Shown here: positions 37,469 to 45,336 of the stretch, in pieces
Layout of the letters: each line of letters opens with the position of its first letter
Numbering within the stretch: position 1 is the first letter of the stretch
Origin: Streptomyces albogriseolus
GTDB lineage: Bacteria; Actinomycetota; Actinomycetes; Streptomycetales; Streptomycetaceae
DNA: 64,000 bases
Reading direction: 5' to 3'
Assembly (NCBI GenBank): GCA_014650475.1
Contig: BMVA01000004.1
Location: forward strand, 248,001-312,000
The notes under the pieces: generated by a model
Database searches by the model: none
What the model was told of the DNA's origin: nothing
What the model saw: the letters and a program-made list of their open reading frames with translations, nothing else
Position numbers and translations under genes: made by a program

Positions 37469-38731
37469 TCACAGTTCGCCGAAGGTCAGCCGCGCGACCC
37501 ACTTGGTGTTCAGCACGCCCGGCGCGGCCGGGACGATGACGCGGGCCGGGTGGCCGTGGTCCGGGGTCAGATCCGCGCCGTTGACGGACAGGGCCAGCAG
37601 TGAGCGCGCGTCGGCGACCTGACCGGCGCTCAGGGCGGCGTGCCGCCAGGTGCCGCGCGACTGCAGCGATTCCACGTACACGTCGGCCGGGTCGTCGTGT
37701 CCCACCAGCGCGGCGAGGTCCCGCAGCCGTACGCCCCGCCAGGCCTGGTCGGAGGTGGACCAGCCCTCGACGCAGGCGATGGGCAGCGCGGCGTCGTGCT
37801 GGTCCATGGCGAGCAGGTCGGCCCTGCTCAGCCGCACGGTGCCGGTGCGGCCGGTGACGGTCAGCCGCCAGGCCTCCTCGGTCGTGTCGTCGGGGCGGAT
37901 CCCGGCGTACTCGGCCGTCTTGTTGACCTGGAAGGCGCCCGGCCCGCTGCCCGGTTCGGACCCGCCGTGCGGGGAGAGGACGGCGGTGTGGCGCAGCGGT
38001 CCGTCGAAGCTGCGCCCGGCGGAGGTGGCGACGAGCAGCAGGGAGCCCCCGCCGACCAGGCCGAGCGCCCCGCGCCGGGACACGGTCGGCGGGCCGGGCC
38101 GCGCCGCGGCCAGTTCCTGGTCCGGCTCCTCGCCCTCCCCGCGCCGCATCCCGCGCAGGTTCCGGAAGGCGGCCGGCGCCTTGAGCGCCACGTGCGCGAG
38201 GAACGCCCCGAAGAAGACCCACGCGCCGTAGAAGTGCAGCGGGTAGAACGAGCCCGGGAAGACGTAGTCCAGCTGGATGTTGAGGATGCCGGTGACGAAC
38301 TGGAACAGCGCGCCGCCGACCAGCAGGAGCAGCGAGATCCGCTCCAGGGCGTGGGTGACCGAGCGGGCCGGCGGCAGGGTGAACAGCTTCGGCACGACCG
38401 ACCACAGCTTGGCCAGCAGCACCGGTACGAGCCCCAGGCCGAGGGTGACGTGGACGCCCTGGGTGAGCCGGTAGAGCCACGGCGGGTCGGTGGGCCAGGA
38501 GAACAGGTAGAAGCCGAGGATCCCCTTGCCGGGGGTGCGGTCGTTCACCGGTGACAGATCCGGGTTGTACGCCGCGTACGACACCAGGCCCGTCACGAAC
38601 AGGATCGTGATGCCGGCGAGCAGCACCACGCCGAGCACCGAGGTGAACCATGTGCCGCGCAGCGGGCTGCGCCAGAAGTCCGGCGAGAAGGGGCCGCGCG
38701 GGAGGCGGCCGGGGAGGGAAGACCGTGCCAT
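37469..38731 (-). CDS. Molybdopterin-dependent oxidoreductase with N-terminal cytochrome b-type domain
   Basis: 420 aa. Residues about 30-205 hold four hydrophobic helices with spaced histidines (GVHVTLGL, THALERI, YPLHFYGA, LAHVAL) like b561/formate-dehydrogenase gamma subunits. A linker with RRGAL and a hydrophobic helix follows. From about 270 a sulfite-oxidase-like molybdopterin domain has IACVEGWS with Cys320 as likely Mo ligand. The fusion links periplasmic oxidation or reduction to the quinone pool. A twin-Arg-like RR sits before the internal helix, which is unusual and may help insert the C-terminal domain through Tat. Substrate unknown. Confidence 0.85.
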   Translation of the reverse strand: MARSSLPGRLPRGPFSPDFWRSPLRGTWFTSVLGVVLLAGITILFVTGLVSYAAYNPDLSPVNDRTPGKGILGFYLFSWPTDPPWLYRLTQGVHVTLGLGLVPVLLAKLWSVVPKLFTLPPARSVTHALERISLLLLVGGALFQFVTGILNIQLDYVFPGSFYPLHFYGAWVFFGAFLAHVALKAPAAFRNLRGMRRGEGEEPDQELAAARPGPPTVSRRGALGLVGGGSLLLVATSAGRSFDGPLRHTAVLSPHGGSEPGSGPGAFQVNKTAEYAGIRPDDTTEEAWRLTVTGRTGTVRLSRADLLAMDQHDAALPIACVEGWSTSDQAWRGVRLRDLAALVGHDDPADVYVESLQSRGTWRHAALSAGQVADARSLLALSVNGADLTPDHGHPARVIVPAAPGVLNTKWVARLTFGEL

Positions 38732-38846
38732 GTGCCGACGGTAGGTCGGCACAGCGCCCGGAAGGGGTCCGCGACCGGTGACGAAATGCTGACGTCGCCG
38801 CTCGTCAGCCGCTTGCCGCAGGCCGGGCGGCCTAGCGTGTGACGAC

Positions 38847-40223
38847 GTGAAGCGCACTCCTCCCCGCACGGATCTCCGTGACCCGGCCGTCCGCCCCGGC
38901 GGCGCGGCGGCCGACGCGTACGCCGTGGCCGCCGCCGCGCTGCTGGTCCTGGCCGCCGCCCTGGTCGGCACGCACCTCCAGAACCGCTACGGCACCCTTC
39001 GCGTCGGATGGCCGCCCCTGGTGGGCGGCTGGATGCCGCACGCCGGCCCGGGCACCCCGGCCGCGCTCGCGGTCGCCGTGGCGGTGGTGGCGTACGGACC
39101 GTCGCTCACGGCCCGGCTGCCGTGGCGGCCGCTGCTGCTCGCCGTGTGGGGCGGGGCGCTCGCCTGGACATGGTCGCTGGCGCTGGTCGACGGCTGGCAG
39201 CGGGGCGTCGCCGGGCGGCTGACCACCCGGCACGAGTACCTCCAGGTGATCGACCGCTTCCAGGACGTCCCGGAGACTCTGCGGGACTTCCACGCGCACA
39301 TCCTCATCGGCGCCCCCGACAACTGGCCGGCGCACGTGGCGGGGCATCCGCCGGGCGCCACCCTCACGTTCGTGCTGCTGGACCGGATCGGGCTGGGCGG
39401 CGGAGCGTGGGCCGGGGCGTTCGTCGTCACGGCCGGCACCACTGCGGCCGTCGCCGTCCTGGTCACGGTGCGGCGGCTCGCCGGCGAGGACCTCGCCCGC
39501 CGGGCCGCGCCCTTCCTCGTCCTGGCCCCCGCGGCCGTGTGGACGGGCACCTCCGCCGACGGCTGGTTCGCGGCGGTCGCCGCCTGGGCGCTCGCCCTGC
39601 TGGCCCTCGCCGTCACCGGCCGCCGCCCGGCCTGGACGGGCCTGGGCGCCGGGCTGCTGTTCGGGGTGACGGTGTACCTGTCGTACGGGCTGACGCTGGT
39701 CGCGGTGATCGCCGCGGCGGTGCTGCTGCTCGGCGCCCGCCGGCTGCGGCCGCTGCCGTACGTGGCCGCCGGGTTCCTGGTCGTGCCGGCCGTGTTCACG
39801 GCGCTGGGCTTCGACTGGTGGGAGGCGTACCGGCTGCTGGTGACCCGCTACTACCAGGGCGCGGGCGGTGTGCGCCCCTACGGCTACTGGGTCTGGGCGA
39901 ACCTGGCGTGCACGGTGCTGGTCGTGGGCCCCGCGACGGTGGCGGGGCTGCGCAGGGGCGGCGGCGTGCTGCTCGGGACCGCCCGGGCGGCCCTCCTGCG
40001 GGGTCCCGCGCCCCGGCTGGCGCTGCTGGCGGGCTCCGCGCTGCTGGCCCTGCTGATCGCCGACCTGTCCGGGATGAGCAAGGCGGAGACGGAGCGGATC
40101 TGGCTGCCGTTCGCGCTGTGGCTGCTGCCCGCCTGCTCCTTCCTGCCCGGTCCGCGCGGCTGGCTCGCCGGGCAGGCGGCACTGGCCCTGCTCCTCAACC
40201 ACCTGGTGCTGACCGGGTGGTGA
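38847..40223 (+). CDS. Integral membrane protein, GT-C glycosyltransferase-like
   Basis: 458 aa with about eleven hydrophobic segments. The first extracytoplasmic loop carries acidic and His residues (RDFHAHILIGAPDNWPAHVAGHPPG), where GT-C enzymes such as PMT and actinobacterial mannosyltransferases have their catalytic acid and lipid-sugar site. Near the C-terminus is SGMSKAETERIWLPF, a sequence I associate with actinobacterial GT-C-like proteins. It probably uses a lipid-linked sugar made by the GT2 enzyme. Divergent from the molybdo-oxidoreductase (115 bp apart). GTG start, weak ribosome-binding site. Confidence 0.7.
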   Translation: MKRTPPRTDLRDPAVRPGGAAADAYAVAAAALLVLAAALVGTHLQNRYGTLRVGWPPLVGGWMPHAGPGTPAALAVAVAVVAYGPSLTARLPWRPLLLAVWGGALAWTWSLALVDGWQRGVAGRLTTRHEYLQVIDRFQDVPETLRDFHAHILIGAPDNWPAHVAGHPPGATLTFVLLDRIGLGGGAWAGAFVVTAGTTAAVAVLVTVRRLAGEDLARRAAPFLVLAPAAVWTGTSADGWFAAVAAWALALLALAVTGRRPAWTGLGAGLLFGVTVYLSYGLTLVAVIAAAVLLLGARRLRPLPYVAAGFLVVPAVFTALGFDWWEAYRLLVTRYYQGAGGVRPYGYWVWANLACTVLVVGPATVAGLRRGGGVLLGTARAALLRGPAPRLALLAGSALLALLIADLSGMSKAETERIWLPFALWLLPACSFLPGPRGWLAGQAALALLLNHLVLTGW

Positions 40224-40238
40224 GGAGCGGGCGTCGGA

Positions 40239-40646
40239 TCAGGAATCGGCGGGCTGCAGGCTCAGCGAGATGCTGTTGATGCAGTACCGCTGGTCGGTGG
40301 GCGTCGGATAACCCTCACCCTTGAACACGTGCCCGAGATGTGAGCCGCAGCGGGCGCAGCGCACCTCGGTGCGCACCATGCCGTGCGAGCGGTCCTCGAC
40401 CAGCTCCACGGCGTCGGTGTCCTTCGGGTCGAAGAACGACGGCCAGCCGCAGTGCGACTCGAACTTGGTGTCCGAGGTGAACAGCTCGGCGCCACAGGCG
40501 CGACAGGAGTACACGCCCTCGGTCTTGGTGTCGGTGTACTCACCGGTGAAGGCGGGCTCCGTCGCCGCCTGGCGCAGAACCGCGTACTCGGACGGCGACA
40601 GCTCCGCGCGCCACTGCTCGTCCGGCTTCTCCACGTCGTACGGCAT
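40239..40646 (-). CDS. msrB: Peptide-methionine (R)-S-oxide reductase MsrB
   Basis: 135 aa, standard length. Reduces methionine-R-sulfoxide in proteins using thioredoxin. Zinc cysteines are in YSCRACG and RCARCGSHLGH; the catalytic Cys is in RYCINS near residue 125, and His/Trp in ESHCGWPSF shape the active site. The resolving Cys of some homologues is not obvious. Fifteen bases separate it from the murC stop upstream (40661), so it may be co-transcribed with murC. Confidence 0.96.
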   Translation of the reverse strand: MPYDVEKPDEQWRAELSPSEYAVLRQAATEPAFTGEYTDTKTEGVYSCRACGAELFTSDTKFESHCGWPSFFDPKDTDAVELVEDRSHGMVRTEVRCARCGSHLGHVFKGEGYPTPTDQRYCINSISLSLQPADS

Positions 40647-40660
40647 GAGGTTCCAGCCCC

Positions 40661-42049
40661 TTAGTTCGACAGACGGTCCAGGATGCGCGGGCCGAGGTCG
40701 GTGACGTCGCCCGCTCCCATGGTGAGAACCAGATCGCCGGGCTTGGCCATTCCCGCCACCGCCGCGGGGACCTCCGCCGCGTCGTGGACGGCCGTCACGT
40801 CCGCGCCGGCCGCGCGGGCCGCCTCGATGATCAGCTCGCTGGTGACGCCGGGGATCGGGTCCTCGCGGGCCGGGTAGATGTCGAGGACCAGCGAGGCGTC
40901 GGCGAGGGCGAGGGCGTGGCCCATCTCCTTGCCCAGCTCGCGGGTGCGGGAGAACAGGTGGGGCTGGAAGACGACGAGGATGCGGGAGTCCCCGGCGGCG
41001 GAGCGCATCGCGTCGAGGTCCGCGGTCATCTCGGTGGGGTGGTGCGCGTAGGAGTCGATCACCTGGACGCCGGCGGCCTCGCCCTTGAGCTGGAGGCGGC
41101 GCTTGACGCCGGTGTACGCGGCCAGCGCCGGGGCCAGCTCGGCGGCCGGGACGCCCAGTGCGACGCCGGCGGCGAGCGCGGCGACCGCGTTGTGGGCGTA
41201 GTGCTTGCCCGGCACCGACACGGTGAAGGTGAGCGGGGCGCCGTCCAGCTCGACGGTCACCTCGCTCTTCAGCCCCTGCGGGACGACCGACAGCACCCGC
41301 ACGTCGGCGTCCGCGGACTCGCCGTACGTCACGGTCCGCACCGAGCCGTCCAGGCGGCGGGTCAGCTCGCGGGCGCCCTCGTGGTCGGCGGAGATCACCA
41401 GGGTGCCGCCGGGGACGATCCGGCCGACGAACGTCTCGAAGGACTCGTGGATCTCCTCCATCGACGCGTAGTTGGCGTGGTGGTCCAGCTCCACGTTGAG
41501 GATGATCGCGACCTCGGGCGCGTACCTGTGGAAGCTGCGGTCGGACTCGTCGGCCTCGGCGACGAAGATCTCGCCCGCGCCGTGCAGCGCGTTGGAGCCG
41601 GGGGCGTCGAGGTCGCCGCCGATGGCGTACGACGGCCCGCGGCCCAGCTCGGTGAGGGCGACCGCCAGCATGGAGGTGGTGGTGGTCTTGCCGTGGGTGC
41701 CGGCCACGGCGATCGGGCGCAGGCCGTCCATCAGGGCGGCGAGGGCGTCGGAGCGGTGCACCACGGGGATGCCCAGCTCGGCGGCGCGCCGCAGCTCCGG
41801 GTTGTCCTCGCGGATCGCGGAGGAGACCACGACGCAGCTCGCGTCGTCGGCGAGGTGCGCGGCGGCGTGCCCGAGGTGCACGGTGACGCCCAGGCCGCGC
41901 AGGGCCTGGGCGGTCGCCGAGTCCTTGGCGTCGCTGCCGGCCACCCGGGCGCCGCGCTGGGCGAGAATCTTGGCGATGCCCGACATCCCGGCGCCGCCGA
42001 TGCCGATGAAGTGCGGTCGGTCCATGGCGGTAGGAAGGCCGGGTGCCAT
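40661..42049 (-). CDS. murC: UDP-N-acetylmuramate-L-alanine ligase MurC
   Basis: 462 aa. Adds L-Ala to UDP-MurNAc in cytosolic peptidoglycan precursor synthesis. N-terminal Rossmann domain HFIGIGGAGMSGIAKIL, ATP-binding GTHGKTTTTSM at about residue 118, central domain ADESDRSF and LNVELDHHANY, and C-terminal SYAHHPTEM and VFQPHLFSRT. All Mur ligase motifs are intact. ATG 42049 has GGGAG eight bases upstream; an internal ATG eight residues later is less likely. It lies outside the dcw cluster, a usual Streptomyces arrangement as I recall. Confidence 0.96.
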   Translation of the reverse strand: MAPGLPTAMDRPHFIGIGGAGMSGIAKILAQRGARVAGSDAKDSATAQALRGLGVTVHLGHAAAHLADDASCVVVSSAIREDNPELRRAAELGIPVVHRSDALAALMDGLRPIAVAGTHGKTTTTSMLAVALTELGRGPSYAIGGDLDAPGSNALHGAGEIFVAEADESDRSFHRYAPEVAIILNVELDHHANYASMEEIHESFETFVGRIVPGGTLVISADHEGARELTRRLDGSVRTVTYGESADADVRVLSVVPQGLKSEVTVELDGAPLTFTVSVPGKHYAHNAVAALAAGVALGVPAAELAPALAAYTGVKRRLQLKGEAAGVQVIDSYAHHPTEMTADLDAMRSAAGDSRILVVFQPHLFSRTRELGKEMGHALALADASLVLDIYPAREDPIPGVTSELIIEAARAAGADVTAVHDAAEVPAAVAGMAKPGDLVLTMGAGDVTDLGPRILDRLSN

Positions 42050-42130
42050 GCGTGTTCTCCCAGTGGTGCGACGAGCGGGACGACGGTCTTCGCGCCCTCG
42101 CGTGCCGAGCCGGAAGAGCGCGGCCCCAGC

Positions 42131-42604
42131 CTATGCCTTGCTGTGGGAGAAGAGTTTCAGCACCGGCACCCCGACCTTGTGGCGGGCCCGGGAGGCCCAG
42201 TCGCGGTGGAAGAACTCCTCCACGTAGTGCGGGTCGGTCAGGACGATCACCTCGTCCGCGCCGACCTCCTCGACCATCGTCCTCAGCGCGTCCAGCGGGT
42301 GGTCCTCGACGAGGCGGCCCTCGGCGGTGTCGCCGGTCGCGCGCAGCGCCTGGAGGGAGACCGCGAGCGCCCGTTCGCCCGTGGAGCGGGCCTCGTCGCC
42401 CTCGGGGGTCTCGCCCTCGCGCACGGCCTCGTCGAGTTCGCCCAGCGCGACGTCGTCGATGGCTCTCAGCAGCCGGTCGGCCTGTTCGCCGCGTGGCTGG
42501 AGCAGGACGTGGAAGGCGACCGGCTCGTCGCCGTGCAGGGTGGTGACGAACTCCACGTCGGCGGACGTCAGGGCCTTCTCGATCATCAGTACGCTTGTGA
42601 ACAC
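42131..42604 (-). CDS. Universal-stress-protein-like protein (often labelled indole-3-glycerol phosphate synthase)
   Basis: 157 aa. Sequence looks like an alpha/beta USP-type fold: FVTTLHGDEPVAFHVLLQPR, a charged insert, then DHPLDALRTMVEEVGADEVIVLTDPHYVEEFFHRDW. Homologues carry the name indole-3-glycerol phosphate synthase in databases, but no TrpC barrel or catalytic Lys/Glu set is present and it is far too short. The GTG start has AAGGGGC six bases upstream. It lies 81 bp before murC on the same strand. Function unknown. Confidence 0.72.
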   Translation of the reverse strand: MFTSVLMIEKALTSADVEFVTTLHGDEPVAFHVLLQPRGEQADRLLRAIDDVALGELDEAVREGETPEGDEARSTGERALAVSLQALRATGDTAEGRLVEDHPLDALRTMVEEVGADEVIVLTDPHYVEEFFHRDWASRARHKVGVPVLKLFSHSKA

Positions 42605-42831
42605 CAGGCGCCCCTTACTCCTCGGAGGACCTGTGGGCCCTCGCTGCTCCGTGGGCCGAGCCAGGCCCCCGGAGATGATCCTTCCCCGTGCGGGCGCGAG
42701 TACGGCCGGATTCAGTCTTGCCCGTCACCGCGCGGGACGGGCGGATGGTTCCGCCGATCGCCGGACCGGCGGCGGCGTCGTCGTCGTACCGGTTGTCCTC
42801 CCTCCGGCGGTTCCACACCCGGCCGGGCCGG

Positions 42832-43626
42832 TCAGGCCCTCCGGTAGCGCGTGAACAGGAATCCGTCCTCCTCCAACACCGACGACAGCGTCATGCGCCG
42901 CGGAAGTGTCACTGAGGGCCCACCAGCGATGCGCTGAGCGTCACCGGCCGTGACCATCGGCGCGACGGTGAGGCAGAGCTCGTCCAGCACGTCGGCGGCG
43001 ATCAGCCGGCCCAGCAGCCGGGGCCCGCCCTCGGTCAGCAGCCGGGTGTGCCCCAGCTCGGCGAGGGATCGTACGGCCCGCCCGGGGTCCACCCCGGCGC
43101 CCTCCCCGGCGACGACCACGCGGGCGCCCGCCTTCTCGGCGGCCGCCCTGCGCTGCGGGTCGGCGGCGGCGCCGGTGAGGACCAGGGTGGGCACCAGCGG
43201 GGAGGTGAACAGGGGCAGCGAGAAGTCGAGGTCCAGGCTCGCCGAGACCACCGCGATCGCGGGCGCCGGGCCCTGTCCTGCGGCCTCCCGGGCCGCGGCG
43301 AACTCGGCGCGGGCGCGGGCCGGGCGGTAGCCCTCCCGCCGTACCGTTTCCGCACCGACCACGACCACGTCCGCGAGGGCCCGCAGCACACCGAAGATCC
43401 GCATGTCGGCCGGGCAGGAGATGGGCTGCGAGCGGCCCTCGTGCTGGGCGGCGCCGTCGAGGGTGGAGACCATGTTGCCGCGCAGCCAGGGAGTGGGGCC
43501 CTCCGGACCGGGCTCGGGGTAGGCGTAGGCGGCGGCCAGCTCGGCCAGGCTCCACTCCCGGCCGGCCGGGCCGCCGGCGGCTGCCGTCTCGTCGGTCACA
43601 TCGGTCACGGGGAACAGGCGTCGCAT
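42832..43626 (-). CDS. Pyrimidine reductase family protein (RibD C-terminal-like)
   Basis: 264 aa. Dihydrofolate-reductase-like fold of the riboflavin-pathway reductase: RGNMVSTLDGAAQ, VVVVGAETVRREGYRPAR, LLTEGGPRLLGRLIAADVLDEL and the C-terminal FLFTRYRR. The deaminase half of RibD is absent. It may reduce a pyrimidine of riboflavin, folate or a specialised metabolite; not in a rib operon, so the role is open. The start is 37 bp from the divergent zapE start, so the two genes share a very short promoter region. Confidence 0.85.
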   Translation of the reverse strand: MRRLFPVTDVTDETAAAGGPAGREWSLAELAAAYAYPEPGPEGPTPWLRGNMVSTLDGAAQHEGRSQPISCPADMRIFGVLRALADVVVVGAETVRREGYRPARARAEFAAAREAAGQGPAPAIAVVSASLDLDFSLPLFTSPLVPTLVLTGAAADPQRRAAAEKAGARVVVAGEGAGVDPGRAVRSLAELGHTRLLTEGGPRLLGRLIAADVLDELCLTVAPMVTAGDAQRIAGGPSVTLPRRMTLSSVLEEDGFLFTRYRRA

Positions 43627-43663
43627 GTCAGGCAGTCTTCCACGCCCCGTACGATGGGGGACC

Positions 43664-44764
43664 GTGTCGTCCTCCGCAGCCTCCCGCCCCGGTCCCATAA
43701 CCGACGTGGCCCCGCTCTCGCTGTGCGCCCGCGAGCCGCACGTCCCCGCGGACCGGCTCGTCGCCGAGATGGTGCCGCCGCCGCGGTTCGACGCCGTCCG
43801 CTTCGGCACGTACATCCCCGACCCGAACCAGCCGAGCCAGACCGAGGCCGTGCGCGTCCTCGAGGGCTTCGCGGCGGGTCTCGACGGGTCGCCGGCCGGG
43901 GAGCCGGGCCGGCGCCGGCTGTTCGGCTTCGGCAAGGCGCCGAAGAAGGCCCCGTCCGGGCCGCGCGGCGTCTACCTGGACGGCGGCTACGGCGTCGGCA
44001 AGACGCACCTGCTGGCGTCGCTGTGGCACGCCACCCCGGCCGAGCCGGCGCTCAAGGCGTTCGGCACGTTCGTGGAGCTGACCAACCTGGTGGGCGCGCT
44101 CGGCTTCCAGCAGACCGTGAAGACGCTCTCCGGGCACCGGCTGCTGTGCATCGACGAGTTCGAGCTGGACGACCCGGGCGACACCGTGCTGGTCTCCACC
44201 CTGCTCGGCAAGCTGGTCGAGGCGGGCGTCGCGCTCGCCGCCACCTCCAACACGCTGCCGGGCAAGCTCGGCGAGGGCCGGTTCGCGGCGGCGGACTTCC
44301 TGCGCGAGATCCAGGGCCTGTCGGCGCACTTCCGGGCGCTGAGGATCGACGGCGAGGACTACCGGCACCGGGGGCTGCCCGAGGCGCCGCCGCCGTACTC
44401 CGACGACGTGGTGACCCGGGTGGCGCACGCCACCGAGGGCGCGTCGCTGGACGCCTTCCCCGATCTGCTGGACCACCTCGCGCGGGTCCACCCCAGCCGC
44501 TACGGCGCCCTCACCGACGGCGTCGGCGCGGTGTGCCTCACCGGGGTGCGGCCGGTGCCGGACCAGTCGACCGCGCTGCGGCTCGTGGTCCTCGCGGACC
44601 GGCTGTACGACCGCGAGGTGCCGGTGCTCGCGTCGGGGATGCCGTTCGACCAGCTGTTCAGCGAGGAGATGCTGAAGGGCGGCTACCGCAAGAAGTACTT
44701 CCGCGCGATCTCACGCCTCACCGCTCTGGCCAGGGACGCCAAGCGGCTCGCGGACACCGTCTGA
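43664..44764 (+). CDS. zapE: Cell division ATPase ZapE (AFG1/Lace1 family)
   Basis: 366 aa. P-loop ATPase: Walker A GGYGVGKTH (residues 107-115), Walker B LLCIDEFELDDPGD, sensor region ATSNTLPGKL. The RFDAVRFGTYIPDPNQPSQTEAV N-terminus is typical of the family. In E. coli ZapE binds FtsZ under stress; mitochondrial relatives aid protein quality control. The GTG at 43664 fits GGGGG just upstream; an earlier ATG at 43625 would overlap the divergent gene. The insertion KAPKKAPSGPRG (about 90-102) is basic and probably flexible. Confidence 0.9.
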   Translation: MSSSAASRPGPITDVAPLSLCAREPHVPADRLVAEMVPPPRFDAVRFGTYIPDPNQPSQTEAVRVLEGFAAGLDGSPAGEPGRRRLFGFGKAPKKAPSGPRGVYLDGGYGVGKTHLLASLWHATPAEPALKAFGTFVELTNLVGALGFQQTVKTLSGHRLLCIDEFELDDPGDTVLVSTLLGKLVEAGVALAATSNTLPGKLGEGRFAAADFLREIQGLSAHFRALRIDGEDYRHRGLPEAPPPYSDDVVTRVAHATEGASLDAFPDLLDHLARVHPSRYGALTDGVGAVCLTGVRPVPDQSTALRLVVLADRLYDREVPVLASGMPFDQLFSEEMLKGGYRKKYFRAISRLTALARDAKRLADTV

Positions 44765-45177
44765 CCCAGGCGTCGAGGGCCCGCCGCACGGACGTTCCCC
44801 CTTCGATCGGATCACCGGTGACGACGGGAGCGTTCGCGCCATCCCACCCGTCCTTTTCGGGCTCTCTCCGGCGTGGCTCACCGATGTGACCCTGCAAACA
44901 GCCACGCGGGGTTACGGTGTTTCTTGACCAACCGTTGACCAAACGTATGCCTGCGCCTTGAGGTGCGAACCACCGTCGCAGGTTTGCATGTTGCGAGGTC
45001 GGGCGACCGGCGGCCACACCCCGGCCCTTGCCGTCGCTTTACCTCCGCCGCGCCCGCCCGCGGACCCTGCGGACTTTGCACCCGCTCATACGGTCCGTCA
45101 AGCGCGGGCCATGGATCAGCGGACCGGTCCTCGTCATGCCCGTCCGACGCGTCCCCACACGCGCCAGGAGGAAACAG
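44765..45177. promoter_or_regulatory. Regulatory region upstream of the SulP unit
   Basis: 413 bp. Positions 44923-44944 hold two adjacent 11-base direct repeats, CTTGACCAACC and GTTGACCAAAC. The first TTGACC (44924) is 16 bases from TATGCC, a weak -35/-10 pair. Inverted TGCAAAC (about 44893) and GTTTGCA (about 44985) flank it. This looks like an operator/promoter for an OmpR-type regulator. No gene is supported before the 45178 ORF. Confidence 0.5.
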
Positions 45178-45336
45178 ATGCACCGCCCTTTCGCCGACCG
45201 CCGCCGTACGTCCGGCCGACGCCCTGACCCGACGGCCCGCCGCGCCGGGGACCGGCTCCCCGGCGCCGTCCTCCCTTCCGCACTCCCCTCCGCCGACGTC
45301 GCGCGCGCCGCCACCGGCACGCGCCGCACCCGGTGA
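45178..45336 (+). CDS. Small Arg-rich ORF coupled to the SulP gene
   Basis: 52 aa. The ATG has a near-perfect Shine-Dalgarno (AGGAGGAAACAG-ATG), the best in the neighbourhood, while the SulP gene itself starts at GTG 45333 inside this ORF's stop (GTGA). Sequence MHRPFADRRRTSGRRPD, later LPSALPSADVARAATGTRR: basic, no membrane segment. The arrangement indicates translational coupling, with the small ORF delivering ribosomes to SulP. Whether the peptide acts on its own is unknown. Too short for domain recognition. Confidence 0.55.
   Translation: MHRPFADRRRTSGRRPDPTARRAGDRLPGAVLPSALPSADVARAATGTRRTR

Noticed and set aside
42131-42604. Indole-3-glycerol phosphate synthase
   Set aside because: The protein is far too short and lacks the TrpC barrel and catalytic residues; the database-style name seems to be a carried-over error.
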